A stretch of 53,705 nt of DNA, from the NCBI GenBank assembly GCA_027604665.1, contig JADGIZ010000008.1, forward strand, positions 1 to 53,705, read 5' to 3'. A program made the position numbers and the translations under genes. The notes beneath the pieces are model-generated. The model did no database searches, was not told the origin of the DNA, and was given only the letters and a program-made list of their open reading frames with translations. Within the stretch, counting starts at the first letter, position 1. Each line of letters begins with the position of its first letter. Of the stretch, positions 1 to 10,608 are shown in pieces. Source of the DNA: Polyrhizophydium stewartii (Eukaryota; Chytridiomycota; Chytridiomycetes; Rhizophydiales).

Positions 1-71
1 CACCCGCGCCTCCTGCTCGCCCGCCCGCGCACACGGCTGACCCGGGTGATACCCTTCTGCCCGCCACGCAG

Positions 72-3000
72 ACACTTGCACATGGCGCCCGCTCGCGTGG
101 GAGGCCCGCCATCACCGCTCCAAGTTCGTCAAGGCCGATCCAGATCTTGGCGAGCAGCCGCCGCCGACCATCACTCCCGCGGCCGCCTGCGCATCGACCT
201 CCGACTCAGGCTCGCTCATGTTCCTGTTTGGCGGAATCCAAGAGCACAGCGACGGCGACGTCGTCACCAATGAGGTGCCCGCGCGCAGCGCCGTCTCCGC
301 TCTTCCCTTCGCGCCGCTGACTCCCAGGCCAAAAAACATCCCCGTTGCTCAGCTCTATCGCTTCGACATCCAGTCGCGGGCCTTCTCGCCGCTGGTGCCG
401 CTGCAAAAGCGCTCGCTGCCGTCGCCACGCCTCGGCGCAACTGCCACGTTCGTGCCGCCGGGCAGCGGCCCATTTGCCGAGCCGTCGATCTACGTGCATG
501 GTGGTCTCGCCGGGAGCCACATGCCGCTCTCCGAATTCAACGTCTTCAACCTGGTGCACCAGCGCTGGTACAGTTGTGAGCCACGCGGAACGCCGCCCGT
601 GGGCCGCGAGTCGCACTCGGCCGTGTACTGGCCAGGCTCGGAGACGGCCAGCCGCCGGATCGTGTTTTATGGGGGGTTTTCGGGCGTCAAGGAAGACGAG
701 TTCCAGCGCCTCGATGACGTTGTCTATTACAACATTGGTGCGCCGATGCTCTTGCGAATGCTGCTTGCACATCCCCGCCGTGCTGGTCACGAGCCTCGAT
801 GCGGCGGCGTCAGCCATCTCGCCAGACCCTCTTGATCACGTAAGGAGCGCCGATGCTGACGCGCCGCGTGCTCCGACCCCACCCCCCCAACCCGTAGACA
901 CGCACACCTGGAGCAGACCTCACGTCCGCGGCTTCGTGCCGCCCGGTCGGTCCCTGCACTCAAGCATCGTGCTCGGCTCCAAGATGATTGTCTTTGGCGG
1001 GTGGGAGCCCCGCAACGCGGCCCTGCTGACCGCAGGCGGGAGAGCGGGCAGCCGGCGTGGCGGCGGCTCCAAGTCGCAGCCGCCCGCCGCCGTGCACGAC
1101 GTTAGTCGGATGGACCACACGCTTCCCCCCTGGGTGTGCTCCAACTCGGTCTATGCCTTTGATATCGGTGCGCTTGCTTGCAACGCGGATCTCGCCAGGC
1201 GTTGTTGATGTCCAAGCGCGGCTGCTGACCCCTCGCCAATGCAGAGTCCGATACCTGGGAGCACATCAACCCCGACTCGGCCGTCCACGACGCAAGCTCA
1301 CCGCCATTTCCGCAACCCCGTGCAGGCCACGCTGCTGTCTTGGTGCGTCCCAAGCGAACAAGCGCGGGCGACAAATAGAGCATACCCCTCCCCCGCTAAC
1401 ACTGCGACCACAGGTCGGAAACATGATGCTCGTTGTCGGCGGCAACCTCGGACACGACCCGACCTCGCACATGCAGCACTGCATCAATGACATCTGGGCT
1501 CTTGAGATCGGCCCACCGCCGCCGCCCGGCGCGCTCAAGGCGTGCGCATCCACTGCGACGGCGTCCGCGCTGTACTCGGACAACCTCGTCGACGGCTCGC
1601 CTGCCGTCCTCTTCACATGGGACGACGACTATGCGTGGATCCCAGGCCGCACGTACCGCATCGAAGTCCGAGACGTGTCCGCCAACGAGGCGCACTGGCG
1701 TGTGCTGTACGAGGGTGTCGAGCGCACTTTTACGGCGCCACTTGTGTCACCCTTGGATAGCAGCGCCATGTCGATTGGAACCAGCGGCCTCACGAGCCCA
1801 GTGCGACTCAGCTCAGCCCCAGACTCGAGCATGCTGCCAGTTGACGATCTGCGCCAGGGCCACACATACCTCGTCCGCGCGCTTGCAGTCAACTTTGCCG
1901 GCGACAGCTCTCAGTGGCAGCCTGCACGCGGCGAGCCGGTGCACGAGCCGCTGCTTGTGCGCGACGGACAGATGCTCCAAAGTGCGTCAAATTGCCTTTA
2001 GTTGGACAGTGCTTGCAGACTTGGTCGCTGACTCGGCGCAATCGCAGGCGACCAAGTGGATCTGCCGATTGTCCCCGCCAAGCTCACGGCGTCGCTCGTT
2101 GCCGGCAACGCCGGCGGCCCAATGCTCAAGCTTTCCTGGCATAGCCCCGTGCGGAAGCCTGCTTCACGGCCGTATCGAGTCGAGTGCCGCGTCATCGTAG
2201 AGCTTGCGGTCGTCAAGGGCGAGTCATTGTTGCCGCGCACCAAGACGGTCGAGAGTGTCACCGACAGCGCCAGCCGCAGCTCCCAATCCAAGAAACTACG
2301 CGGCGAAGATGGTGTCGCCATGCGCCTGTCTAGCAACAGCGATAATCCTGCGGCAGGCGAAGGCAATTCTGCAGATGTCCATGGCGAATGGATCACGCTC
2401 TGGGAGGGCAAGAAACCCGGCGTGGTTGTGTCCCTAGAGCTGCTCAGGGACATGATCCTGCACCCGACGCTCGAGGCGCGATTCTCGACATCTGCACCGG
2501 CCGACGAGAACGTCGATTCCAGTGTCGATGCGGACGCGTCTCGCAAGCGCACACGGCTCAACACGGACGATGGCCTCGAGGCTCCCGCGACGCTCGACGC
2601 TGCGCTGCGCGCCGTCCAGGCGATCGCGTTTGAGTTCCGCGTCTGCTTTGCTCGCAGCAACGGCCTGCCGAGTACGCCAAACGACTGGACGATGCCTGTG
2701 CATCTCGAGATGCCGCAGCTGGCAATATCGCAGCTGGTGCCGTCGCTCGGATCGCCATCGCAGCAGGTTGCGCAGAAGCAGATGAAGCCATCGCAGCTGC
2801 AATCACAAGCACAACAGGCACCAGAACAACCCGGCGACAGCAAGCTCGGGTCAGAGACCGCGACTGCCGATACCGGCGCTACTGAGACTCTGCTCTCCAG
2901 TGCCGCCGAGCTCGGAGTTGCCAGAGTCGGCTCCGACATCGACATTGCGGCACTTGCCGACTCAAAACCCAAGTTCATTTTTGCCACGCCGCAGCGCCCG

Positions 3001-3999
3001 AGCGACGCTGAGTCTGGCGATGCGGCCGTCAAGGCGCAGCAGCGCGCACGTGAGGGCAGGCCCCCGATGCCGCCGCCGCCACCGGCATCCACGGCGCTAC
3101 GGCTGCCGCACGACAGCCTGCAGCGGCGAGATAATGCCGCAGATGCAAAGCTGGAGTCGAAGAGCCTGTCTGCCGAGATTCCGTTTGCCAAGATGCTCTC
3201 GCTGTCAGAGTCGGCGACGCCGCCGCCTTCTGCCGCCACCGACGTGCTGGCCTCGGTCAGGCATTCGAAGCAAGGCACAGCTACCTCGGAATCTATGCCA
3301 CCTCCGCTGCCAGCGGCCGGCGTATCTGCGTCCGCGTCTCATCCCGAGGCAAGGCCGTCCGGCGGCCCTGCCAAGCAAGAACAGGCCCCGGTGCTCTCGA
3401 TCAACACAGCCGGTCGCCGGTCAAGCGGTGCGAACGAACAAATGTCTGCCACCAGCGCCGACGACGACCACGACGGCGACCACGACGGCGAAATGCACAC
3501 GGCGACAAGCTCGCAGCAGCAGGACATGGCGGTTGACGCCGACAGCTTGACCGAGCTGTGGAACATCTCTCCGGACCTGCCCCGCATCGGCGACCCGTCA
3601 ATGCCCTTCTACTACCGCCTCAAGTTTGGCGACCGCATCAAGGTGCGCAAGCTCAAGCTGCGCAAATCGCGCAAGCTGTCGGGCGGGCAGACATCGGACC
3701 CTGTGGGCGAGGAGTGGTTCCCCGCGCGCGTCGTCTACTACATCCCGACACCAGATCGCAAGTCGTGGCGGATCAAGATCCACTACGAAGGCCTCAGGAA
3801 GGAGATGGACCAGTTTGTGCCGCTCGGAAGCAACGCACCCGACTACATTCGCGAGTGGGCAGACACGTCCGTGCAGGCACAGCCTGCGGGCGATCTCGAC
3901 GAGGAAGGGCTCTTTGACCCGACGTCAGAGAAGGCGTACTTACTTAACAAGAAGCAGCGTGAGACGGCGATGCGCACCGGCTACGTCGTGAAGATGTGA
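72..3999 (+). CDS. Host-cell-factor-like kelch / fibronectin III / chromo-barrel protein (5' partial)
   Basis: Exons by eye: <72-737, 898-1167, 1245-1342, 1414-1981, 2048-3999; phases agree throughout, about 1,184 codons in the window. The first visible exon follows an acceptor at 70-71 and opens inside a kelch blade (T-C-T-W-R-P-L), so the start lies outside the window. Kelch blades show as FLFGG, YVHGG, VFYGGF, IVFGGW and LVVGG, each followed by a W about 40 residues on. Two FN3-like segments follow (YRIEVRDV... YLVRALAVNFAG; then LKLSWHSPVRKP). A long Pro/Ser/Gln-rich linker leads to a C-terminal chromo-barrel or Tudor-knot-like module (GEEWFPARVVYY, IKIHYEGLRKEMDQFVPLG). Kelch plus FN3 is the HCF-1 arrangement, a chromatin adaptor scaffold. 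The terminal barrel is not part of animal HCF-1 as I know it. A role as a nuclear chromatin scaffold is inferred from family resemblance. Confidence 0.8.
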
Positions 4000-4029
4000 T
4001 AGTGGAGGACGAGGAGGCTGCGTTTGGCC

Positions 4030-4035
4030 AATAAA
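4030..4035 (+). terminator. Polyadenylation hexamer AATAAA
   Basis: A perfect AATAAA lies 30 bp after the stop of the HCF-like gene. It sits in the 83-bp convergent gap before the WAPL stop codon, so the two 3' ends must be very close or overlap. Confidence 0.5.
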
Positions 4036-4082
4036 CCCGATGCACACACACAAACAAGCGCGTGGTACATCACAGGCTGCTT

Positions 4083-7000
4083 TTATGCGCAGTCCCCAGA
4101 TAGGCGCTCGAGGCACTCGCGAACTTGTGCAATCAGCTGGCGCGTGGACTCGACGCTGGGGTCGCTGCCAGCGTCTTCGGACGCAGCCACGTGTTCGTGG
4201 AACTCGGAAAAGTCGGCGAGCAGCGCGGCCGTCGGCGCCACCAGATCCGCCCATCCGCGCTGGCCAAGCGCTGCACGCAGTGCATCAGACTGCTTGAGTG
4301 CACAGCCAAAGAGCATCGCAATATGCGCCGAGAGAATAAATGCGTCGGGTGTCTGGAAAATAGGCATCGTCAGCAAAAACGACCTCGTCTCATTCGAGGA
4401 TCGCAGGCCGTACCTTTGTTGCAACGTCGATGCGCTCTCGCAGCATGACGGCAATCAAATCCTGCGCCGGGGCTTGCTCCGCGCATCTGCAGTGCTCGGC
4501 GCACATTGCCGATGCTTCGCATCCTTTGCTCATGCCTGAGCGAGGGTCAGTGCAAGCATGGTCGACAGGGTTGCAACAGCCCAACTCACTCGTGCTCGCG
4601 AAGGCGTCGGCCGCAGAAGCGTCGAGCGCAATCAGATTCGTGAGTAGCGACAGGCAGACGATCTTCAGATCAAAGCGGGCATGGTCGGTGGGCTCCGAGT
4701 CGGCCTGCGGCGCCACGGAAGGGCACGTGCTGTTGGCAGCGGGTTTCTTCCGCGCCGGCTTTCCAGCTTGGCCGCTTGCTTTCGCTTCGCTGTTGGCAGG
4801 ATGAGGCATCGGCTGCTCGAGCAACACAAGGGTCTGCAGGAGAATGTGGATCCATGCGGCTCGATCGAGGGCTGCATGGAATACGCGGCTGTTGCTCAAA
4901 TTGAGCGAAACACGCAGCGCAAGGACGACGATGCCGGACAGCAGCGGCTGGGGTCGCAGCTTGACCACGATATTGAGCAGTAGTTTTAGGAGCGAATCAA
5001 TGCCGACAGCAGATGCGATGGCATCGGTGGCGTGCACGGTTGCGAACTCGAGGATGCGCAGGTGCTTCTGCAGCGCAGGCCAGCTCGGGCTTTCCTCCTG
5101 CCAGATAAAAGAGATTCAAGTCAGCACATGAGACAGATCGCAGAGAGATCATCGAGAACCAGAGTCAACACTGCTTACGAGATTTCGTATGCGGGCAACC
5201 AGCACGGAAAGTGCGTTTGTCTCGCACAGCAGTCTGCGCAGCTCTGCGGCTAGAAAGCCCTGGACCGCCGTCATCTCGGCCAGCGTGTCAATCGCAAGTA
5301 ACCGAGTCGAAACAGGCTCGCCACTCCGGGCGGTCCAGAACGAAGACTTTGCGATGAAGCCGCGCACATCATCGACCTGTCGAGGGTTTACATCTCAGCG
5401 AACTTTGTCGTGCGCTGGCGTGCGCAGGCACGAGAACAGCCACCTACCAGTACACGATCGCTCTTTTGCTTTGGCGCCGTCATTAGCGGATCCAGCAGGT
5501 CAGACGCCGCGACGGGCGTAACAATCATTGGCGCGAGGGTTTCGCAGCTAAAGAGGGGCTCGATATTGCGCACATCTCGCGAGAGTGCCCACAGCAGAAA
5601 GCTGACGCACAGCTGCATGACCTGTAAAGTGAGCAAGGCGTGTCAGAGGCTTGCGATAAGACGCACACGCCGCATCCAGCAGCGACGAACAGGATCCTCG
5701 ACTGCAGTCAGCAGTTCAAAAACCGACTTGGTGAACGTGTGCGCGCGGATGTTGCCAACAAACTTTTCGTTTGTAAGTTTGCGGCACAGCTCGATCGCAG
5801 TGCATTTCCGGACTCTAGGCTGCTGCTGCGGCGCAAGACCGTCAATAAAGTACTGCATCTCGTCCTTGAACCGCTGCGTTTCGCCTGCCTGGCGCAGCTC
5901 ATGGATGGACCGGACTTTGATGCCCTGCGAAGCATATGTCAGCCGCAGAGACGATCATCGCTCGAGGTCCGATTCGCGTGCTTGCCTCGTCGTCGCTGGA
6001 TGACAGCCCTTCGTCGATCTGGTTCGCAGCGTTGCCACCCAGCCCGCCGCGCGAGCCAAATCCGTCGTCGCCATTGGCCGCGAGGATGTCCTCGATGCTG
6101 GGGGTCAGGCTACCGGGAGCACCATGCGCAGTGGCCTCGTGACCGAGAACCCCGCTCGGGGTTGTCTGCAAGGAAGCGCCAAGCGCGGCTGCAAGCGAAC
6201 CAGCCATGACCGTGCGGTTGGCCCCAAACGTCAGGCCACCAGAGCGGTGGCGCGACGCAAGCCTGGTCAGCTGCGTGTCGTTGGACAGCTTCTGGATGCG
6301 GCCGACGGATGCGATCTTGCCGGGCGAGGACGACGAGCGAGTGAGGCCGTCGCGCTGGGAAGACTTTGAGGGGGACATGGCAAGGAGCCCGCTGCGCGAC
6401 GGCGTTTCGTATCCATCAAAGGACGCCGGCAGCGATTGTGCGCCGCCAAAGAGGTCCTCGGGAAAGCTGCTCAGCTTCTCGGCCGCACGGGCGGAGGGCG
6501 TGACGCCGGATGCGGCCGCAGCTGCAGCGGGAGGGAAGGACGCAGAGCCGAATGTGGGCGTTGGCGGGATCTGGCCAAAGTTCGACGCACGGGGTGCCGA
6601 CAGCGGGCCGTCAGGGTCGATGGGAGTTGACGCCGACCGAGACATTTTGAGCATCGCGACTCGCTTGGCAGTCGACGGCGGCTGCGCAGACGGCGTGTCG
6701 GGAAGGTCGAATAAGGCGTCCAGTGCACCGAGCGAGTTGGAGATGCTCTGCTTGGCCGGTGCGGGTGTTGCGGCGGGTGTGCTTCGGGACTGCGATGATT
6801 CAGCGGCTCTCAGTGCCGCTGCCGTTGCCGTCTCGACGATGCCGCCAGGCTTGCACACGGCCCGCTTCTTGGTCGGCGACTGGTCCGGTTGCACTTGCGA
6901 GTCCGCCGTCTGCGCAGCCGCAAGCACCTTCGCTTGTGCGCCGCTGCCGTCGCCGGGGCCGGCAGGAGCCTCGGCAGGGTCGTCGTGTGTCCGAGCACGC

Positions 7001-7410
7001 CGACGAGACTTGGGAGGCGCCACGACAGATGCGGCCCGCGAGCCGCGAGCGCGGGGCCTGGCTGGGGCCGCGACGGGGGGATCCTCGCTGGCGTCGCTGT
7101 CGCCTTCTTGGCCTTCTTCACGGAGCTCGGCTGAGCTCGCCTCTGGCCGGCTGCCGCGGGTGTCCACGGACTTGTCCGGAGACATCAAGTCGTCGGCGCC
7201 GCCCTTAACTGCTCGCGCCGGCCGCCTGCGTGCAGAGCGAGCGGGCTGCGGATGGCCAGCGGACTCTGCCGCAGGCACCCCTGACACGCCTGGGGCCTCC
7301 TTTGCCGCGCCAGTCGGCGCGGCCCCGGCAGCGGGCTGCAGGCCTGGCGCGGCGGACGTCGTCGCGGCGGCCATGGCGGCCGTGGCTCTCGACGCGGATC
7401 GCGGCGGCAT
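4083..7410 (-). CDS. WAPL: WAPL cohesin-release factor
   Basis: Six exons on the minus strand: 7410-5986, 5924-5667, 5621-5448, 5376-5179, 5097-4414, 4352-4083; 1,002 residues. WAPL opens the cohesin ring and strips cohesin from chromatin. The first 475 residues are disordered, with Ser/Pro/Ala-rich and basic stretches, as in other WAPLs. The WAPL helical domain starts at the exon 1/2 junction: GIKVRSIHELRQAGE, then MQYFIDGLAP, CTAIELCRKL and FVGNIRAH, matching the family's DGL...R...sleLa..c signature. Later exons give LLWALSRD, LLAIDTLAEM and the C-terminal HIA-LLFGCALKQ helix. Start: ATG at 7410, the first methionine of a run leading into the basic N-terminus; the frame stays open further upstream. 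Intron 1 (5985-5925) begins GC rather than GT. The gene is divergent from PEX16. Confidence 0.9.
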
Positions 7411-7769
7411 CTCGGCGCAAGCTCCCAAGACGACGCGGCGGACGGGCACTGGCCGCTGTCCGCCCGGAGGCGCCGGTGAGCGCTTCGGCACGCATGCCGA
7501 GCGACTGGCACAACAGATGGACTGCCACGCTCTGGATGAATGCTGACGATCGCAGCATGCTGGCACGCCGCTTCTCTTGCCAAATGGGATCTGGTTCAAG
7601 CCGCAGAACGAGGCGGCCGCTCGGCGAGCGTGCGGTGCGGAGAGTAGGGTGGCTGGGGATGGTTGAGAGGAGGTTCGCTCGATCGAGGCCAAAGTGCCGT
7701 GCGTCAGATGCCATGCCCGGCCGGGGAATGGCCGCGGCGCGTGCGTTGTGCACCGACTTGCCCGCACCC
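7411..7769. promoter_or_regulatory. Divergent promoter interval WAPL / PEX16
   Basis: 359 bp lie between the two start codons, which point away from each other. Open frames cross it on both strands, a side effect of high GC. I see no TATA box and no convincing exon. It most likely holds the two 5' UTRs and a shared core promoter. Confidence 0.4.
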
Positions 7770-9496
7770 ATGTCAACCTCAGGCGCTGCACCCCAGAGCT
7801 ACCGCGAAGTGGTGCTCGACAATGCGCAGACCGTCAGCAGCGTCGAGAGCAGCGTGCGCTCGCTGACGTACATCCTGCCCGGTGCGTGCGGCCTGTGCGG
7901 CGGCCGCCTGTGCCGCTGCACGCTGCCCGTCGGCCGCCCACCTGTCGCCCGCCTGCCTCCGCTGACCAGAGTTGCGCCGCCCCCGCCTCGTGCCGCCCAC
8001 ACGACGCCTGCTGCGCACGTGCGGTCCGCCGATGCCCCCCGCCTGCCGCGCTCCGTCGTGGCCCCACGCTGCGCCGGGCACGCCTGGCACGCCGGTCGCC
8101 CCTACTGCCGCTGCCACCCGCCGCACCCCTGCCCGCGTCGCCAGGCCGCTTCGCCAACGCCGAGGTGGTCTCGGAAGCATGTGAGCTCTCGTGCCAACCG
8201 GATCGCCGCCCGGGCCGGAGGCGACGACGGCCACGACGGTGGTCGTGGTGGCGGCGACACCGAGTCGCTGACCGCCCGCCGCTGCCCAGTGTATGCGTCC
8301 ATCGGCCTCATTGGCCACTACCATGACTCAATCCTCGCCCGCGAGGCGCGCCGCCAGCTGCCCCACACGCCCGTGTCGCGCTTCAACCGATACACGATTG
8401 CGCTGCACAGGTCATCGCGACTTGCCAGCACCGTCTCGATTGCCCTGACGGTTGTGCAGACCTTTGAGGTCTTTTGCGAGATGCTCGCCGCCAAGTTTGG
8501 TGGCAAGAAGATCCGCTCCAGAACCATCCTGACCATCGAGACCATCAAGTGCGTCTTGTGCTTTCATGAGTGGCTCGCTTGCACGTCTCCTTGACCATCG
8601 TCCCGGCGTGCCCGCGTCTTTGTTCGCTCGCTCGCTGACGCCGCGGATCTCACACACTCACTGGCACAGGGTCGTCTGCCGCTTGCTGCTCTTGCGCCTC
8701 TCCGGGAACCGCATGCTGCTGCACTCGCAGATGCCCGATCGCGAGTACGACGTGACAAAGATGAAGCCCGCAAGCGCCGTCCCGGGCACGTCGTGGCGGG
8801 GAAAGCGCACGGGCCGCGAGCATATCCCGGTCATTTCGCTTGCGGGCAGCGACGAATCTGCCCGCGCCATGCAGTTCCTGCAGGCACGGGCTTTGACTGA
8901 GCTGTCTGCGTCGCCCCTGCAGCTCGTCTCGCGACTCACTGGCCTGCGCGAGATCGGCGAGATCCTCTTTATCTTGCGGCCGCTTCTCTACGGTACAGTC
9001 TGCTACTCTTCTGCGCGTCCATGCGACGCACGCACGGATCGCTAACGCTGCGACCTTGCCTTTGCTGCTCAGTTCTGGCCATCAAAAAGTACGGCTCGCG
9101 CTCGTACAAGCCGTGGGTGCTTTCGCTGCTTGTCGAGCTCTTCAGCTTCGGCACGGCATTCAATCCACATACACGCGCCCTCAAGTCGTCGCTCACGGAT
9201 CTGGAGCGGGACGAGGTCAAGCGGAGAGCGTTCCTGTTTCTGTACTATCTCCTCCGCAACCCCTTTTTCGGCGACTACACAAAGTGCGTGCGGATGTGCT
9301 TGTGCGCAAGCTGCTTCCTGCCTGGCGCTGATACCATCTTGCACTCGTGCTGTCTTTTGGCAGAGAGCGTCTCGTCGCATTCAGCACGTCGCTTTCGACA
9401 AAGCCTGTCATCTCGTTCTTCTCGGGCGTCATCCAGGACTACATCCCTCTGTGGGAAAACTACCACTTTTACACCGCCTCGGGCAACCGCAGGTGA
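7770..9496 (+). CDS. PEX16: Peroxisomal membrane biogenesis protein PEX16
   Basis: Exons 7770-7881, 8145-8180, 8290-8548, 8670-8992, 9073-9283, 9364-9496 give 357 residues, a usual PEX16 length. The peroxin inserts peroxisomal membrane proteins together with PEX3 and PEX19. Diagnostic segments run through the splice joins: SSVRSLTYILPGRFANAE, then SEALYASIGLIGHYHDSIL, ETIKVVCRLLLLRLSG, then RPLLYVLAIKKYGSRSYKPW and the C-terminal YHFYTASG. Each spans a splice site, so the model is well supported. The second exon is only 36 bp and intron 1 is unusually long (263 bp). Donors are GTGCGT (three), GTGAGC and GTACAG. The short gap to the next gene (93 bp, same strand) leaves little room for a separate promoter. 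Confidence 0.93.
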
Positions 9497-9589
9497 TGCT
9501 GCTGGCTTCGTGTGCCCCTCTAGGCGTGTTTGCGCGGCCCGACCTGTCCGGCCGGCTGCTCCGAAAAATGAATCTTCTCTGCAACTCCA

Positions 9590-10542
9590 ATGGCGTTTGT
9601 TGTTGTAAAGTTTGGAGGTTAGACTCGCGCGCGGCTGCTGCGAGACGCCCGCCAGAGGCACCGAGTCGACATAGTGGCCTCTGGGTCGCGGGTCTTGCAC
9701 TCGCTGCCGTGTCCGAGTCGCTCACACCGGCCTCCGTCGGCAGCCAACGACGAGAAGCTCGTGAATCCCAACTGCCTCTGCGCCGTGCTGCTCAACTATG
9801 TCAAGAAGTCGTGCGGTTTCAACGAACTCCCAGAGAATGTCGATCTGGCGTCCGAGTCTGGTGAGGTCATGGATCTCGTTTCAAAGCCGCGCGAGTACGC
9901 GCGCAAGTTCCTCGAGCCGCGTAACAGCTACATCCTCGTCAAGGTCCTCGGTGGTGCGTCGGAACGCGCCAGCGCGTCGCTCTCGCTGCGTCTGACGCGA
10001 TAACCTCAATGGACGCAATTCAAAGACGACTCGGACGACTCCTCGCCAACGTATCTGCCTCTGCTGGACCAAGTCGGCGAGAAGATAAAGTTTGCGGGTG
10101 CGGGTCTCGATCGTCTGGCCCGCGTCCCGCGGCATCACTGACTGCCTGCTTCGCAGTCACCAATCCAACATTCAGGATGCGCACCAAGGGCAAGGCGAGC
10201 GTCAAAAGCGAGCCGCCAAAAGTTGAAAAGGTTGAGGACCCACAGCAAGCACTGCTCGCAAAGGCGAACAAGACCGTGCAGCCAGCCAAGCCAGTCAAGA
10301 ACGACAAGCCGGAACTCAAGGCGCCGGACAAGCCCGGCGCTACTCCGTCTGCGGCACCGGCGCAAGCGGAAGAGACGCCCGTGCCAAAGCGTGCGGCTGC
10401 CTTTGGGACGCCCTTTGCTACACCAGCGCCTGCAGCCGACAAGAGGGCGGGGCCGGGTATCGGGTCTTCTGTCAAGGCGTCTCCAACAGCTGCAGGTCTG
10501 CCTCCAATGGGGGCCGGCGTAAGCCTCAAGATCAAGAAGTAA
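9590..10542 (+). CDS. CXorf65-like protein (Pfam 'Il2rg' family) with basic tail
   Basis: Exons 9590-9617, 9744-9953, 10026-10097, 10157-10542; 231 residues. After splicing, the N-terminus reads MAFVVVKFGANDEKLVNPNC, followed by AVLLNYVKKSCG, NVDLASESGEVMDL and REYARKFLEPRNSYILVKV. This follows the CXorf65 pattern (short beta strand, NxNC, LLxY, G-x-M-x-L, pxxYAxxFLxxRxxY). The molecular role of the family is not established; as I recall it is patchily distributed. The start is well fixed because exon 1 encodes the typical first beta strand. The last 120 residues are a Lys/Pro/Ala-rich tail (VKSEPPKVEKVEDP) that looks disordered. The exon 3 acceptor is AAG rather than CAG. Confidence 0.82.
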
Positions 10543-10608
10543 AAGATGAATTGGCAGTTAAATCATGCTTTCGGCGCAGCGCCGCGTGCGAGACTGTTCA
10601 GCAGCGAC

